Source: Thermobifida halotolerans (GTDB lineage: Bacteria; Actinomycetota; Actinomycetes; Streptosporangiales; Streptosporangiaceae). Taken from it: a DNA stretch of 64,000 bases. A program made the translations under genes and the position numbers. Below, one piece after another: positions 54,049-62,518 of this stretch. How positions within the stretch are numbered: the stretch's first letter is position 1; every line of letters starts with the position of its first letter. The stretch lies in NCBI RefSeq assembly GCF_003574835.2, contig NZ_CP063196.1:5208001-5272000 (forward strand), read 5' to 3'. Under the pieces are notes generated by a model. It was not told the DNA's origin. It searched no databases and was given only the letters and a program-made list of their open reading frames with translations.

Positions 54049-55211
54049 TGCTCAGGATGTTCGTCCGCGTCCCTCCGTCCGATGACGGCAACTGCGCCAC
54101 CCAACTCGGCATCGGGGTCGGAGTGCTCGTCGCGGGTGTGGTGGGTATCGCGGTGATCGTCATCCCGCTGGCCACCACGGTCAATCAGAGCGCCGCCAAT
54201 CTCACCGCCGGTGGACTGGACTGCACCACCGAGACCGAGCAGGTGGCGGCCTCCGGATACGCCGAGGACTCCATTCCGGAGAACTACCTGGAGCTCTACC
54301 GGGAGGTTGGCGAGGAGAAGGGCGTCCCCTGGAACGTTCTTGCCGGAATCGGCCAGGTGGAGAGCCACCACGGCCGCTGGGAGGGGCCGGGTATCACCGA
54401 GGGCCACAACGACTGGGGTGCGGCCGGGCCGATGCAGTTCGGCGCGCTGGACGGATCGGCGGCGGGCAACAGTTGGGGCGGTGAACCGATCATGCCGGTC
54501 GAGGACCGCCCCGAGGAGGGATACGGCCAGGACGGCAACGGCGACGGCATCGTGAGCGTGTACGACCCGGCGGACGCCATCCCGGCCGCGGCCGACTACC
54601 TGCTCGCCCACGGCGCCGAGGACGACCTCCGGCAGGCGATCTACGCCTACAACCACGCCTGGTGGTACGTGGAGGACGTCCTGGGCTGGGCGGAGAAGTA
54701 CGCCGACGGCGACTACACCGCCGGTGCCTCGGTCACCACGGCGGTCAACTGCACCCTGGACGCGGACGGCGAAATCATCGGGACCGCACCGGACGACCTC
54801 ACCCAGGCGGTGGTGGACTGGGCGCTGGCCCAGCGCGGCAAACCCTACGTGTGGGGCGGCACCGGACCGAACGGCTTCGACTGCTCGGGGCTGATGATGC
54901 GGGCCTACGGGAGCATCGGCGTGACGATTCCCCGCGTCTCCCAGGACCAGTGGAACTTCGGCCCCCGGATCGAGAAGGGCCAGGAACAGCCGGGGGACCT
55001 GGTCTTCTTCGACGTACAGCGCGCCGGGGAACCACCGGGGCCGGGACACGTGGGCATGGTCATCGGCGACGGGCTGATGGTCGAGGCGTGGTGCACCAAC
55101 TGCGGACCGATCGCGGTACGCGAGTACGACAGCCCGAACAGGTCAGCGATCATGGGATTCACCCGGCCACTGGAAGCGCCGGAAGCCAAAGCACAACTGG
55201 AGAACCGATGA
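54048..55211 (+). CDS. lytic transglycosylase - NlpC/P60 wall hydrolase of the T4SS
   Basis: A 387-residue bifunctional peptidoglycan hydrolase. Membrane helix ~21-43; SLT-type domain ~78-222 with catalytic Glu105 in GIGQVESHHG; NlpC/P60 peptidase ~255-380 with Cys279 (FDCSG) and His334 (GHVGMVIG). The same two-domain enzyme (TcpG/Orf14) opens the wall for Gram-positive conjugation systems. It overlaps both neighbours (TGATG upstream, ATGA downstream), placing it firmly in the operon. Confidence 0.9.
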   Translation: MLRMFVRVPPSDDGNCATQLGIGVGVLVAGVVGIAVIVIPLATTVNQSAANLTAGGLDCTTETEQVAASGYAEDSIPENYLELYREVGEEKGVPWNVLAGIGQVESHHGRWEGPGITEGHNDWGAAGPMQFGALDGSAAGNSWGGEPIMPVEDRPEEGYGQDGNGDGIVSVYDPADAIPAAADYLLAHGAEDDLRQAIYAYNHAWWYVEDVLGWAEKYADGDYTAGASVTTAVNCTLDADGEIIGTAPDDLTQAVVDWALAQRGKPYVWGGTGPNGFDCSGLMMRAYGSIGVTIPRVSQDQWNFGPRIEKGQEQPGDLVFFDVQRAGEPPGPGHVGMVIGDGLMVEAWCTNCGPIAVREYDSPNRSAIMGFTRPLEAPEAKAQLENR

Positions 55212-55948
55212 CAGAGAAACAAGGGCTTCATGGGGTGAAGGCATTCTTTGTGGTCGTTTCTTCTGGACTTATTGCTGGGTTTCTGGTAGTTGCAATTGTT
55301 ACTTCTTTTGCTCGAACGATTCTTTTTGCGGTAGAGGAAGGTGCTGCTTCTGCGGAGCAGGGGCAAGTTCTTGTGCAACAGACTGGAGAAGCTCACGAAT
55401 CAATCCCTCCGGAAGGGCTTGATATATGCGAGCTTACGATACAGACCGTATCCGGGGTCTCCTTGCGTCCGAGCGGAGAATCTGATAGTCCTCCAGAGGA
55501 GTCAACTGAAGACGGAGTTTGGTCTTCTTCTGATAGTTGCTCCTGGGAGCTGGTTCCTGAATATGGTGTTTCGGTTCCTTGGAATTTTTACCTAAACTAC
55601 AAGATGGTTCTGGGGAGTCCGGAAGGCGAGTCTGGGGTAGAGATTTCGAGGGCGGATTTTCTGGAATTCCTGGAGTCTTCACCGTCGCTTCTGGGTGAAG
55701 TCATCAGCGAGGGGCAAGGGGAGGGGGTTGACGAGTCGTACTATTTCTATGGGGCTGCTGATGATGATCCCAGGGTGACTCGTTACGTGTTTGTTGGGCG
55801 TGTCAAGAGCACGTCCTATCAGATAATTTTTGATGACATCAACTCTGGGAGTTCTGGAGAGAGGGTTCCCCTCTCGGCGTTCCAAAACGAAGCCGAAAAG
55901 ATTAATTCAAGAATGGCGATAGATCTTGCCGTCTGGGTTCCTGACTAA
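55208..55948 (+). CDS. AT-rich membrane-anchored protein, last gene of the operon
   Basis: A 246-residue protein with an N-terminal membrane helix (~11-34, FFVVVSSGLIAGFLVVAIVTSF) and an acidic external domain with two cysteines (ICELTIQ, SCSWELV). No family recognised. Its base composition is unlike its neighbours: 24 G+C of 60 in 55261-55320 against more than 70% around it, with many T-ending codons. The ATG overlaps the wall-hydrolase stop (ATGA), so it is translated as part of the operon despite its foreign look. It may be a variable specificity or exclusion factor; that is a guess. Confidence 0.7.
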   Translation: MTEKQGLHGVKAFFVVVSSGLIAGFLVVAIVTSFARTILFAVEEGAASAEQGQVLVQQTGEAHESIPPEGLDICELTIQTVSGVSLRPSGESDSPPEESTEDGVWSSSDSCSWELVPEYGVSVPWNFYLNYKMVLGSPEGESGVEISRADFLEFLESSPSLLGEVISEGQGEGVDESYYFYGAADDDPRVTRYVFVGRVKSTSYQIIFDDINSGSSGERVPLSAFQNEAEKINSRMAIDLAVWVPD

Positions 55949-56095
55949 AAGCGGCTCCAGGTATTCCAGGGAACCGAGTGAGACGATTTTCAATGCCGCC
56001 GAACAGTAGACCGTGCCGTCGCCGCATAGCGGACGCTGGATCGGTGCAGGCCACCCCACAACCCACACCGGTCCCATCGACTATCCCTCCGAGAG

Positions 56096-56512
56096 CTACA
56101 GAGCAGCCCGCCGCCACGGTCGGGGAAGTGTTCGACCTCCGCGCAGCCATTCGTCCAGTGCGGTGAACGCCAGGTCTGCGGCGTTCCAGGCGCGTTCGCG
56201 CAACGCCTCCGACAGCGCGTCGTAGAGTGTGTCGGCGTGGTCGGCCTCCCAGAATCGGTCCGACATCCCCACCTCGTTCGGTTCCTCGTCGATGTGTGCG
56301 TTCGCGGCGACCCAGCGCGCCCCCTCGGCCAGATCGTGGGTGTCGGGGCCGGGGCCGTGGCCGAGGGCGGAGACCAGCCAGGTGTTGTCCAGGGCGCGGG
56401 TGACGTAGCCGAGTGTGCGTCCCCGGGAGTCGGAGACGACGTAGTGCGCCGGAGTGCCGTCGGGGGTCTCGGCGGACAGTTCCGGAACCGGGTTGACCTC
56501 GTAGTCCCGCAT
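56096..56512 (-). CDS. small hypothetical protein, partner of 56512-56892
   Basis: A 138-residue acidic soluble protein starting MRDYEVNPVPEL with GGAGG 8 bases upstream, inside the preceding gene. Its ATG overlaps that gene's stop codon (TGATG). The N-terminal half looks like a small alpha/beta domain (VVSDSRGRTLGYVTRALDNTWLV), the C-terminal half is helical. Not recognised; small coupled pairs beside GntR genes are common in actinobacterial accessory regions. A longer in-frame extension to 56872 is rejected. Confidence 0.6.
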   Translation of the reverse strand: MRDYEVNPVPELSAETPDGTPAHYVVSDSRGRTLGYVTRALDNTWLVSALGHGPGPDTHDLAEGARWVAANAHIDEEPNEVGMSDRFWEADHADTLYDALSEALRERAWNAADLAFTALDEWLRGGRTLPRPWRRAAL

Positions 56513-56892
56513 CAGCAAGCCTCCGTCCACCCCAGCGGCAGGTCCGTTCCCGGACCGGACCGGGCCGCGCTGGCGCGCGCACGTTCCCGCTGTTCGTGGG
56601 CGATGAGGTAGGGCCGGACCAGGGTCGCCTGCGGGGGCTCCTCCGAGGCGGCGCGCGGGGTCCAGGCGAGGTCGGGGCCGTGCGGGACGGCGGTGGCGGT
56701 CAGCACCCGCGTCGTGTAGGGCCGGACCCGCGAGGCGGTGGCCCGCACGGTAGGCGGGGCGGGCGGACGGTTGTCCGAGTGCCGGACTTGAGTGGGCCTC
56801 TCCACCCGCTCTCCCCGGGGCGCTCGGTGCAACCCACGGGACGGACGGATCATGCGCAGCGCAACAGCGCACACGCCGAGTAGAGTTCTCAT
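56512..56892 (-). CDS. small hypothetical protein, divergent from gntR-type gene
   Basis: A 126-residue Arg/Pro-rich protein starting MRTLLGVCAVALRMIRP, with a C-terminal helix rich in Arg/Ala/Glu (AHEQRERARASAARSG). GGGAG lies 11 bases upstream of the ATG. Its stop overlaps the start of the downstream gene. Its promoter region faces the GntR-type regulator and contains a perfect inverted repeat (56977-57005). No family recognised. Confidence 0.5.
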   Translation of the reverse strand: MRTLLGVCAVALRMIRPSRGLHRAPRGERVERPTQVRHSDNRPPAPPTVRATASRVRPYTTRVLTATAVPHGPDLAWTPRAASEEPPQATLVRPYLIAHEQRERARASAARSGPGTDLPLGWTEAC

Positions 56893-56976
56893 GTCAGCGC
56901 TCCCAGGAAGCGTTGGCCGTGCTCCCGGACCGTGCCAGCGGTCGCGGGAGTCCTTTGTTCGTAACCTTACCTTGAC

Positions 56977-57005
56977 CGTGTCATGCCCTGCCATGCCATG
57001 ACACG
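56977..57005. promoter_or_regulatory. inverted repeat, candidate operator
   Basis: Perfect 9-bp arms CGTGTCATG / CATGACACG separated by 11 bp, in the divergent promoter region between the two small genes and the GntR-type regulator. The most likely ligand is the adjacent regulator. Confidence 0.5.
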
Positions 57006-57043
57006 AACTGAGTCTCTTTTCCTTGGACTGGCATTGTCTGGTT

Positions 57044-57319
57044 ATGGACCAGACGCCTATCCCCGACGGATACGGGCCAGACAGCGAACTGGACTACGAG
57101 GGTCCTGACCCGGTGTGGCTGCAACTCGCGGCTGTCCTGATCGCACGGATCGACCGAGGGGACTACCAGCCGAAACGCCCGATCCCCAGCATCGTTCAAC
57201 TCGTCCAGGAGTTCGGTCTGGCAAGGGGGACCGTGCGGAAGAGCGTCGCCCTGCTGGAAGCACAGGGATATGTGCGGACCGTCCCGGGCAAGGGAAGCTA
57301 CGTCCTCCCCCGCGAGTGA
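57044..57319 (+). CDS. short GntR-family regulator
   Basis: A 91-residue protein that is essentially only a GntR winged helix: PVWLQLAAVLIARIDRGDYQ, then IPSIVQLVQEFGLARGTVRKSVALLEAQGYV as helix-turn-helix, and TVPGKGSYV as wing. It lacks an effector-binding domain. The start is the ATG at 57044; a TTG at 57023 is possible. Such minimal GntR proteins control mobile or accessory elements in actinobacteria. It probably controls the divergent pair via the inverted repeat and might also affect the T4SS-like operon. Confidence 0.8.
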   Translation: MDQTPIPDGYGPDSELDYEGPDPVWLQLAAVLIARIDRGDYQPKRPIPSIVQLVQEFGLARGTVRKSVALLEAQGYVRTVPGKGSYVLPRE

Positions 57320-57398
57320 CCCCACCAGTGATGGCCTTGACGCCAGGGCCTCCGAACCGCGAAAGCAGCCCTCTGCCGTCAAGATTGCCGAGGACGGT

Positions 57399-60300
57399 TC
57401 AGCTCGCCGTGGCCGCCGCGTAGCTCCACACGTCGGTCGGCATCTCGTGGTGCAGCCGCCAGACGATCCCCATCGGGTTGCTGCCCCGGTGTTCCACGTA
57501 GTCGGCGGGGCCCAGCAGCATCCACGGCTGGACGGTGCCGAAGTCGGTGGTCTTGCGGTGGCGGACGAACAGCAGGACGTGGCTGCCCTCCTCCCGGTGG
57601 CGCTGGTAGCGCAGTCCGGTGGTGGAGGTCTCGGAGGTCCGGTTCTGCGACTCCCAGTGGAACAGCCGTTCGTTCAGCGCGTAGTCCCGGTAGCGGGTCT
57701 GCGGGGAGAAGTCCCTCTCGTCCTTCTCCAGGGTGACCAGCAGCGCGTCGGTTGCGATGTTCGGGCACCACTTCACTCCCTCGCGGAAGTTGGCGGGAAC
57801 CCTCCTGTGCGCGCCGCCGAGTCCGCTCTGCCCGAGCGCGGGCAGGATCTCCTCACGGCTGTAGGAGGCGTGCACCGCCAGCGGCAGCCCGGGCGCGGTG
57901 TCCAGCAGCAGCGGCACGGGGGCGTGCCGGGCCTGCGCCAGGCCGTGCGCGACCACCTGGCGCAGCTCGTCGCGGACCCGGGGATGGTCGCGGAGCCGGT
58001 CGAACCCCCGCTGGTAGGTGGGGAACCGCCCGCCGTCCGGCCACAGCGAGAAGAACAGCATCCGGGCGAACACCCGGTCGCGTTCGTCCAGATCGGCGTA
58101 GGCGGGGGCGTCGTCCGCCAGGAGCCGGGTGTAGGCGTCGGCCCGAACCGGGTCGTCCACGTGCAGGAACGCGGAGACCCGTCTGAGGAGGGCGGTCTCC
58201 CCGTCGGGGGCGGAGTCCGGGAGCAGACCGGCGCGCCGCAGCAGCCCCGTCCAGGACCGTCCGGAACGGTAGACCTCTCCGGCGTCCCGCCCGCTCCCTG
58301 CCAGGTACTCGGCCAGCCGGGGGGTGCCGTGGGAGCGTATCTCCGCCGCGAGGCGGGGCGCGGTGACGTCGATCTGGCGCCTGATGTTGGCCAGGACCGT
58401 CTCGCGGGCCCTGGGGTCCAGAACGATCTGGCAGCCCGAGGGCAGCCGTGGGAACCCCTGCTCCACGCCTTCGACGAGGCGTTTGCGGGTGAGGTTGGTG
58501 AGTGCCCGGAACTGGTGGTCGAACCGGAACTCGCGGCGGTGCTGGCCGATGAGGTCGAGCACGGTCAGTACAGCCTTGCCCTCGGCGCGCCGCAGCCCCC
58601 GGCCGAGCTGCTGGAGGAACACGGTCGCGCTGGAGGTGGGGCGGAGTAGCAGCAGGGTGTCCACGTCGGGGATGTCGACGCCCTCGTTGAACAGGTCGAC
58701 GGAGAACACCACCCGCACGGTCCCCCCGCGGAGTCCGGCGAGCACCTCGCGGCGTTCGTCCTCACCGCTCCTCCCCGACAGCGCCCGGGCGTTCAGCCCG
58801 GCCTTCCGGAAGAAGGCCGCCATGTACTCGGCGTGGGCGACGGACACGCAGAACCCGAGGGCGCGCATGGCGTTTGGGTCGGCGACCTTGTCCCGGACCG
58901 CCCTGAGCACCAGTCGGGCGCGGGCGTCGTTGCCGGTGAACAGCGCGCTCAGTTCGTCCCGGTCGTAGCCGCCGCGTTTCCAGGTGACCGCGCTCAGGTC
59001 GGTGCTGTCGGAGATCCCGAAGTAGTGGAACGGGCTGAGCAGGTCGCTGTCGAGCGCTTCCCACAGCCGCAGTTCGGCGGCGACGCGCCCGCCGAAGAAC
59101 TCGTCCTGGACGTTGACCCCGTCGGCGCGTTCCGGGGTGGCGGTGAGTCCCAGCAGCTCCCGGGGCCGGACGTGGTCGAGCAGCCTCCGGTAGGTCGAGG
59201 CCGAGGCGTGGTGGAACTCGTCGACCACCACGACGTCGAAGTGGTCGGAGGGGAGGTCCGCGAGGCCGCGTGCGCTGAGCGCCTGGATTCCGGCGAACAC
59301 GTGCCGCCAGGCGCGGGGCCGTTCGGCGCCGAAGAGCAGTTCTCCGAAGTCCGCGTCGTTGAGGACCTCCTGGTAGGTGCGGCGCGCGTGCTCCAGGATC
59401 TCCCTGCGGTGCGCGACGAACAGCAGGGTCGGGGCGTCGCCGTGGGCGTGGCGCAGCCGTCGGTAGTCCAGGGCCGCCATGACGGTCTTGCCGGTTCCGG
59501 TGGCGGCCACCAGCAGGTTGCGGTGGCGGTCGTGGACGAGGCGTTCGGCCGCCAGTTGCTCCAGCATGTCCCGCTGGTGCGGGAACGGGCGGACCTCCAG
59601 TCCGGACAGGGTGACGTGGCCGCCGGGGGAGGTCCGGCCGCCCGCCACGGCCAGGGCCTCGTCGAGCCGCGCGGTGTCGCGGTGCGGAAGGTAGTCCTCG
59701 AACGCGGGGTCGCTCCAGTAGGAGTCGAAGGTGGCCGCGAACTTCCGCAGCACCGCCGGGGTGGCCACCGCCGACAGGCGGACGTTCCACTCCAGGCCGT
59801 CCAGCAGGGCCGCCCGCGACAGGTTGGAACTGCCGACGTAGGCGGTGTGGTATCCGCTGTCGCGCCAGAACAGCCACGCCTTGGCGTGCAGCCGGGTGGA
59901 ACGGGTCTCGTAGTTGATCTTGACCTCGGCGCCGAACTCGGTGACCAGCCGGTCCAGGGCGCGGCGTTCGGTGGCGCCGAGATAGGTGGTGGTGATGACC
60001 CGGATCGGTACTCCGCGGGCGCGGGCGGCCCTGAGCGGCTGCTCCAGCCAGCGCAGTCCGTGCCACTTGATGAAGGCGCACAGCAGGTCGATCCGGTCGG
60101 CGGTGGCCAGTTCCCGGCGCAGTTCCGAGCCGAGGCCGGGGTCGTCGGGCGCGTTGGTGAGCAGCGCCGCCTCCGACAGCGGGGTGGCCGGACGCTGGGT
60201 GAGTGGGATCTCCTCCCGGTCGGTGAGCGCGAGCAGTTGCCGGGGGCCGTCCAGCACCCGTTCGGAACCGGCCCCGGAGCCGTCCGGTGGGCCGAGCACG

Positions 60301-60539
60301 TCGAGGATCCGGTTGGCGGCGGCCACGCGCTCCTCCGGGGCCAGGCCGTCGAGGGCCCGCTCCACCCGGTCGGCGACGTAGCGGGCCAGGACGTGCGGGG
60401 CGGACTGCTCGCCCACCTTCCCGCGCACCACCCGCCATCCCCGGGTGGACAGTTCCTCGACGTACTGTTCGAGCCGGTCGGTGAGCAGGCTCTCGTAGAG
60501 TCCGGCGGCGGGGCGGGGGTCGTGTGGGGGACGGGGCAC
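57399..60539 (-). CDS. PLD - SF2 helicase - DUF3427 protein
   Basis: A 1046-residue protein: N-terminal region to ~120, a phospholipase-D-like nuclease domain (~130-260; HAK at 218-220 and GSSN at 236-239, though the usual Asp of HxKx4D is not in place), an SF2 helicase (Walker A GTGKT 348-352, DEFHH 440-444, LTATPER, QLGRGLRR motif VI) and a DUF3427-type C-terminus (~790-1040). The layout resembles restriction-type helicase-nucleases and occurs in defence neighbourhoods; the actual function is unproven. GTG start with GAAGGA. No methylase or partner is adjacent. Confidence 0.85.
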   Translation of the reverse strand: MPRPPHDPRPAAGLYESLLTDRLEQYVEELSTRGWRVVRGKVGEQSAPHVLARYVADRVERALDGLAPEERVAAANRILDVLGPPDGSGAGSERVLDGPRQLLALTDREEIPLTQRPATPLSEAALLTNAPDDPGLGSELRRELATADRIDLLCAFIKWHGLRWLEQPLRAARARGVPIRVITTTYLGATERRALDRLVTEFGAEVKINYETRSTRLHAKAWLFWRDSGYHTAYVGSSNLSRAALLDGLEWNVRLSAVATPAVLRKFAATFDSYWSDPAFEDYLPHRDTARLDEALAVAGGRTSPGGHVTLSGLEVRPFPHQRDMLEQLAAERLVHDRHRNLLVAATGTGKTVMAALDYRRLRHAHGDAPTLLFVAHRREILEHARRTYQEVLNDADFGELLFGAERPRAWRHVFAGIQALSARGLADLPSDHFDVVVVDEFHHASASTYRRLLDHVRPRELLGLTATPERADGVNVQDEFFGGRVAAELRLWEALDSDLLSPFHYFGISDSTDLSAVTWKRGGYDRDELSALFTGNDARARLVLRAVRDKVADPNAMRALGFCVSVAHAEYMAAFFRKAGLNARALSGRSGEDERREVLAGLRGGTVRVVFSVDLFNEGVDIPDVDTLLLLRPTSSATVFLQQLGRGLRRAEGKAVLTVLDLIGQHRREFRFDHQFRALTNLTRKRLVEGVEQGFPRLPSGCQIVLDPRARETVLANIRRQIDVTAPRLAAEIRSHGTPRLAEYLAGSGRDAGEVYRSGRSWTGLLRRAGLLPDSAPDGETALLRRVSAFLHVDDPVRADAYTRLLADDAPAYADLDERDRVFARMLFFSLWPDGGRFPTYQRGFDRLRDHPRVRDELRQVVAHGLAQARHAPVPLLLDTAPGLPLAVHASYSREEILPALGQSGLGGAHRRVPANFREGVKWCPNIATDALLVTLEKDERDFSPQTRYRDYALNERLFHWESQNRTSETSTTGLRYQRHREEGSHVLLFVRHRKTTDFGTVQPWMLLGPADYVEHRGSNPMGIVWRLHHEMPTDVWSYAAATAS

Positions 60540-60621
60540 CGGGGGTCCTTCGCTGGGGATGCTCCCGTGGTCGCGACGGCGGCGGGCCGGTTCCGTGGTC
60601 AGGGGCCCGCCGGCGTCGGGA

Positions 60622-60993
60622 TCACCGAGAGGCGGGGGTGGTGCGGCGCGACAGCAGCCAGGTGGCCACGGCTCGCCAGCCGATGAGGCCGGTGGCGAGG
60701 AACAGCGACGCGACCACGATGAACGGCACGGCGATTCCGCCGCCGGACAGGGCGCGCAGCGCCATGCCCCCCGCGACGGTGATCGCCCACACCCCCAGGC
60801 CGGTGCGGATCGGTGCGGCGGGCAGTTGCCACGCCCGGGTCACCAGCCAGCCCAGCGTGAGGGACGCGGCGAACGGCCACAGGGTGGTGAGGACGCCGAG
60901 CAGTGCGTTGGCCTCGCCGTGACTGGACCGTCCGATCAGCACGAACAGCACGACCACGGCGGCGTCGACAACAGCGGCCGGAAGAGAACGCAT
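60622..60993 (-). CDS. DUF3054 membrane protein
   Basis: A 123-residue protein with four membrane helices and the DUF3054 pattern (VLFVLIGRSSHGEA near the start, then TLWPFAASLTLGWL and MALRALSGGGIAVPF). Function unknown. It is co-directional with the helicase gene upstream of nothing else and probably transcribed separately. The start codon is ATG at 60993 with GGCTGG upstream, so the ribosome-binding site is weak. Confidence 0.85.
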   Translation of the reverse strand: MRSLPAAVVDAAVVVLFVLIGRSSHGEANALLGVLTTLWPFAASLTLGWLVTRAWQLPAAPIRTGLGVWAITVAGGMALRALSGGGIAVPFIVVASLFLATGLIGWRAVATWLLSRRTTPASR

Positions 60994-61091
60994 GAGGCCA
61001 GCCTAATCAGGGATGGTTCGCCGTTCTGCCGGGGGCCGGGCGCGGGGCAGGCCGTTTCGGCTGCTGGTCGGACCACCCGGCCTCGCGGGAA

Positions 61092-61123
61092 CGGCCCCGG
61101 GGACACCGTGGCGTCCGGGGCCG
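61092..61123 (-). terminator. terminator of the protease gene
   Basis: CGGCCCCGG (61092-61100) pairs with CCGGGGCCG (61115-61123), 46 bases beyond the protease stop codon; GGAC/GTCC extend the stem inward with a bulge. Confidence 0.65.
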
Positions 61124-61168
61124 CCGGTCCCTGTCCGGGAGCGCGGTCGCGCCTCCCGGCCGGAGTGC

Positions 61169-62281
61169 TCAACCGGTGACCAGGTCCAGGTCGAAGTGGG
61201 ACAGGAGCGGGTTGAGCGGCTGGAAGTAGGTGACGCCGCCCAGAGTGCAGTTGCCGGAGCCGCCCGACGTCACGCCCTGGCCCTGGGAGCCGGTGAGCCA
61301 GGGGCCGCCGGAGTCGCCGCCCTCCGCGCAGGCGGTGGTGCGGGTCAGACCGGTGACCGTGCCCTCGATGTAGCGGACGGTCTGGTTCTTGGACCTGATG
61401 GTGCCGCAGCGCCACCCGGTGGTGGAGCCGGAGCGGCAGACGGAGGAGCCGGTGGCGGCCTCCCGCGATCCGGCGACGGTCACGTTCTCCCCGTTGTAGC
61501 GGTTGACGAGGGGGGTGACGGTGTCGGCGTCGGTGATGCGCACCCACCCCATGTCGCGTCCGGGGAAGTACGCCCCGGCGACGGTTCCCTCGGGATCGCT
61601 GGTCTCGGTGCCTTCTTCGCCGCAGTGCCCGGCGGTGGCGAAACCGGACTCCGAACCGCGGCGGACCGAGAAGCCGATGGAGCAGCGGTAGCCGTCGAAG
61701 TAGTACGGGTTGCCGCCGATGATGTCGGTGAACAGTTGCGGCCGCTCGTCGCTCTTGGTGACGCGGACCGCCCGTTCGTCGACTCCGGCCCGGGCCACCA
61801 GGGCCTCGGCCGCGGCGGTGCCGCCCTCCCGCACGGTGATGACCACCGAGTCGTCGGCGATGTCGGCGTACCAGCCGGTGACCTGTTCGTCCGCCTGGTC
61901 GGCGACCGAGTTGAGGGAGTCCACGAAGCCGTTGAGGGCGGACTCGCCGAAGGTGACGACCTCGGCGTTGGCTCCGGCCCGCTCGACGGTGGGCACGGCT
62001 TCGGGGTCGGTCACCGCGATGGTGAGTTCCCCGCTGGCCGCGTCGAGGTGGACGCCGCCGAAGTCGGAGCCGAGAGTGTCGCGCAGTTCCGCTTCGCGGT
62101 CCATCGCCTCGGTCTCGGCCGTGCGCAGCCGTGCGACCTCGGAGTCGGTCAGGCCGAGGTCCCGCTTGAGTGCGTCGTGCCGGTCGGCGGAGGCGGGCGT
62201 GGCCGAGGCGGTCAGTGCGGTGGCCACCATGCCCGCGGTGAGGAGGGTGCGGAGGGTTCTGTGGGTGGAGGGTTGTTTCAC
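61169..62281 (-). CDS. secreted serine protease, alpha-lytic/TFPA type (S1E)
   Basis: A 370-residue preproprotease. Signal peptide ~1-32 (ATPASA cut); pro-region ~33-185, a folding chaperone of the alpha-lytic type; mature enzyme from ~Asp186 (DIIGGNPYYF). Catalytic triad His219 (TAGHC), Asp243 (GRDMGWV) and Ser324 (GDSGGP). Cys pairs 200/220, 282/292 and 318/345 fit the family disulfides. It is very close in layout to the chymotrypsin-like protease of Thermobifida fusca. The GTG at 62281 follows AAAGGAA; the 37-codon upstream extension is rejected. Confidence 0.93.
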   Translation of the reverse strand: MKQPSTHRTLRTLLTAGMVATALTASATPASADRHDALKRDLGLTDSEVARLRTAETEAMDREAELRDTLGSDFGGVHLDAASGELTIAVTDPEAVPTVERAGANAEVVTFGESALNGFVDSLNSVADQADEQVTGWYADIADDSVVITVREGGTAAAEALVARAGVDERAVRVTKSDERPQLFTDIIGGNPYYFDGYRCSIGFSVRRGSESGFATAGHCGEEGTETSDPEGTVAGAYFPGRDMGWVRITDADTVTPLVNRYNGENVTVAGSREAATGSSVCRSGSTTGWRCGTIRSKNQTVRYIEGTVTGLTRTTACAEGGDSGGPWLTGSQGQGVTSGGSGNCTLGGVTYFQPLNPLLSHFDLDLVTG

Positions 62282-62459
62282 GAACCGTTCCTTTCTGGGG
62301 TGCGGAGTCCGTGGCGCGGGCGGTGCCGACGAACCGGTCGGTTCGCTTCCCGGGCAGCGATCCTCCGCATGGGGGGACACCGACCCGCCCATCGGACAAT
62401 TGGTAGTCGATTACTTACCCTCCGTAGTTGAAAGCATGCTGGTCTGCGCCGTTAACCTT

Positions 62460-62502
62460 GCCGCCGACGGGACCGAGTCCGCGGACAGACCCCGTCGGCG
62501 GC
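62460..62502 (-). terminator. terminator of the peptidase gene
   Basis: Perfect 12-bp stem GCCGCCGACGGG (62460-62471) / CCCGTCGGCGGC (62491-62502), 16 bases beyond the peptidase stop codon. Confidence 0.75.
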
Positions 62503-62518
62503 GGTTCGGCGGTGGACC

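Noticed and set aside
43059-56095. Interpretation of the block as a complete integrative conjugative element or prophage
   Set aside because: No integrase, excisionase, relaxase, coupling protein, tRNA target or flanking repeats can be seen within the window.
56878-56900. TGGGAGCGCT, similar to half of the Thermobifida CelR operator TGGGAGCGCTCCCA
   Set aside because: Only the first 10 of 14 bases fit, it overlaps the ribosome-binding site of a small gene, and no cellulase gene is nearby.
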